A stretch of DNA of 64,000 bases, from assembly GCA_947683625.1 (NCBI GenBank), contig CANTUR010000900.1:124001-188000 (forward strand), given 5' to 3'. The DNA is from Mallotus nudiflorus. Taxonomy: Eukaryota > Streptophyta > Magnoliopsida > Malpighiales > Euphorbiaceae. The notes beneath the pieces were generated by a model. It did not search any database. It was not told the origin of the DNA and saw only the letters and a program-made list of their open reading frames with translations. This document shows, one piece after another, positions 61,080-64,000 of the stretch; within the stretch, counting starts at the first letter, position 1; each line of letters begins with the position of its first letter. A program made the position numbers and the translations under genes.

Positions 61080-64000
61080 GTTATCCAATGCTCCGATTGC
61101 ATATTTTCAATACTAAGTACTTATTTTAGAGTTCTGAACTCATGAATACGATCGATATAATTGGATGCACAAATTGTGCACATGTTTGAGCGCAAGACTT
61201 GAACTCGTGCAAATTTGTGAACAAATGCTTTTGAACATGTTATCCAACGTTGCAATTGCATATTTTCAATAGTAAGTACTTGTTCTAGAATTCTCAACTC
61301 ATGAACACAATCGACATAATTGAATGCACATCTGCACATGTTTGAACGCAAAATGCGACCTCGTGCAAATTTGTGCACAAATGGTTTTGAACATGTTATC
61401 CAATGTTCCAATTGTATATTTTCAATGCTAAGTACTTATTTTAGAGTTCTGAACTCGTGAATACAATTGACATAATTGAATGCACACTTTGTGCACATTC
61501 GCACATGTTTGAACGCTAAACTTGAACTCGTGCAAATTTGTGGACAAATGCTTTCGAATATGTTATCCAATGTTCCAACTGAATATTTGCAATACTAAGT
61601 ACTTGTTCTCGAATTCTAATCTCATGAACACAATTGACATAATTGAATGCACGATTTGTCCACATTTGCACATGTTTGAACGCAAAACGTGCAAATTTGT
61701 GCACAAATGGTTTTGAACATGTTATCCAGTGTTCCAATTGCATATTTACAAATACTAAGTACTTATTCTAGAGTTCTGAACTCATGAATACAATTGACAT
61801 AATTGAATGCAGAATTTGTGCACATTTGCACACATTTGAACGCAAAACGTGCAAATTTGCGAACAAATGCTTTTGAACTTGTTATCCAATGTTGCAATTG
61901 CATATTTCCAGTACTAGGTACTCTTTACAGAATTCTAAACTCATGAATACAATTTGACAGAATCGAATGCACAATTTGTGCACGTTTGCACATGTTTGAA
62001 CGCAAAACGTGAACTCGTGCAAATTTGTGCACAAATGGTTTTGAACATGTTATCCAGTGTTCCAATTGCATATTTACATTACTAAGCACTTGTTTTAGAG
62101 TTCTGAACTCATGAATACAATTGACATAATTGAATGCACAATTTGTGCACATTTGCGCATCTTTGAACGCAAAACTTGAACTCGTGCAAATCTATGCACA
62201 AATGGTTTTGAACATGTTATACAATGTTCCAATTGCATATTTTCAATACTATGTACTTATTTTAGGATTCTAAACTCATGAATGCAATTGACATAATTGA
62301 ATGCAGAATTTGTACACATTTGCACATGTTTGAACCCAAAACGTGAACTCGTGCAAATTTGTGCACAAACGGTTTTGAACATGTCATCCAATGCTTCAAT
62401 CGCATACTTAAAAATACTTAGTTCTTATTTTAGAGTTCTGAATTCATGAATACAATTGACGTAATTGAATGCACAATTTGTGCACATTTGCACATGCTTT
62501 GAACACAAAACGTGAACTCGCGCAAATTTGTGCGCAAATGGTTTTGAACATGCTATCCAATGTTCCCAATTGCATATTTACGATACTAATTACTTATTCA
62601 TGAATTCTAAACTCATGAAAACAATTGACATAATTGAATGCACAATTTGTGCACATTTTGCACACGTTTGAATGCAAAACGTGAACTCGTGCAAATTTGT
62701 GCACAAATGGTTTTGAACGTGTTATCCAATGTTCCAAATGCATATTTACAGTAACAATTGCTTATTTTAGGTTTCTGAACCGATGATTACAATTGACATA
62801 ATTGAATGCACAATTTGTGCATATTTGCTCATGTTTAAACGCAAAACGTGAACCCTTGCAAATTTGTGCACAAATGGTATTGAACATGTTATCCAACGTT
62901 CCAATGGCATATTTACAATACAAAGTACTTATTTTAGAGTTCTTATCTCATGAATACAATTGACATGATTGAATGCGCAATTTGTGCACATTTGCACATG
63001 TTTGAACGCAAAACGTGAACTCGTGCAAATTTGTGAACAAATGCTTTTGAACATGTTATCCAGTGCTGCAATTGTATATTTGAAACACTAGGTACTTATG
63101 CTAGAATTCTAAACTCATGAATACAATTGACATTATTGAATGCACAATTTGTGCATATTTGCTCATGTTTGAACGCAAAACGTGAACTTGTGCAAATTTA
63201 GGCACAAATGGTTTTGAACGTGTTATCCAATGCTCCAATTGCATTTTTACAGTACTAATTACTTATTCTAGAATTCAAAACTCTTGAATACAATTGACAA
63301 GACTGAATGCAAAATTTGTGCACATTTGCACATCTTTGAACGCAAAACTTAAACTCGTGCAAATTTATTCACAAATGGTTTTGAACATGTTATCCAATGC
63401 TCCGATTGCATATTTTCAATACTAAGTACTTATTTTAGGGTTCTGAACTCATGAATACGATCGATATAATTGGATGCACAAATTGTGCACATGTTTGAGC
63501 GCAAGACTTGAACTCGTGCAAATTTGTGAACAAATGCTTTTGAACATGTTATCCAACGTTGCAATTGCATATTTTCAATAGTAAGTACTTGTTCTAGAAT
63601 TCTCAACTCATGAACACAATCGACATAATTGAATGCACATCTGCACATGTTTGAACGCAAAATGCGACCTCGTGCAAATTTGTGCACAAATGGTTTTGAA
63701 CATGTTATCCAATGTTCCAATTGTATATTTTCAATGCTAAGTACTTATTTTAGAGTTCTGAACTCGTGAATACAATTGACATAATTGAATGCACACTTTG
63801 TGCACATTCGCACATGTTTGAACGCTAAACTTGAACTCGTGCAAATTTGTGGACAAATGCTTTCGAATATGTTATCCAATGTTCCAACTGAATATTTGCA
63901 ATACTAAGTACTTGTTCTCGAATTCTAATCTCATGAACACAATTGACATAATTGAATGCACGATTTGTCCACATTTGCACATGTTTGAACGCAAAACGTG

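Larger units (their letters stand above)
33189..64000 (+). repeat. Satellite HOR array, right block without insertions
   Basis: About 30.8 kb of uninterrupted satellite. After the end of the broken copy (to 33372), full HORs start at 33373, 35682, 37991, 40300, 42609, 44918, 47227, 49536, 51845, 54154, 56463, 58772 and 61080, and a partial copy runs from 63389 to the window edge. All are 2309 bp except 58772-61079, which is 2308. Copies fall into variant classes. One class (starts 40300, 42609, 47227, 51845, 54154, 58772) shares GGTACC before CTTTAC, CATGAGTACAATTGACG and ACTCGTGCAAATTTGTGCGC. The others have GGTACT, CATGAATAC and ACTCGCGC. No genes or RNA genes are seen. Confidence 0.95.

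Noticed and set aside
1..64000. Possible assembly artefact from near-identical repeats
   Set aside because: Private variants, two shared 11-bp deletions, a 1-bp deletion and three different insertions with clean target duplications show that copies are distinct. Exact copy number still needs long-read support.

Overview
The window is plant nuclear DNA, almost certainly from a eudicot-like centromere or its flank. About 53.8 kb of the 64 kb is one tandem satellite. Its basic monomer is about 167 bp (156-169 bp). Fourteen diverged monomers form a higher-order repeat (HOR) of exactly 2309 bp, which recurs head-to-tail in one orientation. About 23 full copies are visible (two of 2298 bp, one of 2308 bp, three interrupted or flanked by insertions), plus partial copies at both edges. 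No cellular gene, rRNA, tRNA or CRISPR array was found. The species cannot be named from the sequence alone; the plant assignment rests on the retroelements and the satellite architecture.

Layout: 1-7057 satellite (three full HORs). 7058-13966 complete Ty3/gypsy retrotransposon of the CRM (centromeric retrotransposon, chromovirus) type on the + strand, with 824-bp LTRs, tRNA-iMet primer site, one intact 1585-residue Gag-Pol ORF, polypurine tract and a GTTAT target duplication. 13967-21090 satellite. 21091-21914 inverted solo LTR of the same family, with a GTAAG duplication. 21915-30755 satellite, including two adjacent HORs that share an 11-bp deletion. 30756-33188 short non-autonomous LTR element (935-bp LTRs, 563-bp interior, CAAAT duplication) that keeps the primer site, the polypurine tract and a scrap of CRM pol, which makes it a noaCRM-like element. 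33189-64000 about 30.8 kb of satellite with no insertion.

How the parts relate: the satellite is the structural landscape. The CRM element encodes the enzymes for its own copying and insertion, and its integrase ends in a C-terminal tail that reads into the 3' LTR, as in CRM group A elements thought to target centromeric chromatin. The non-autonomous element has signals resembling those CRM would use and probably depends on such an element. The solo LTR shows that recombination removes these insertions. The HORs share private variants between neighbours and at two- or three-unit spacing, which points to recent local duplication and conversion.

The main finding is a long, very homogeneous 14-monomer HOR array in a plant, a pattern better known from human alpha satellite, carrying a nearly pristine CRM element and a very young non-autonomous relative.
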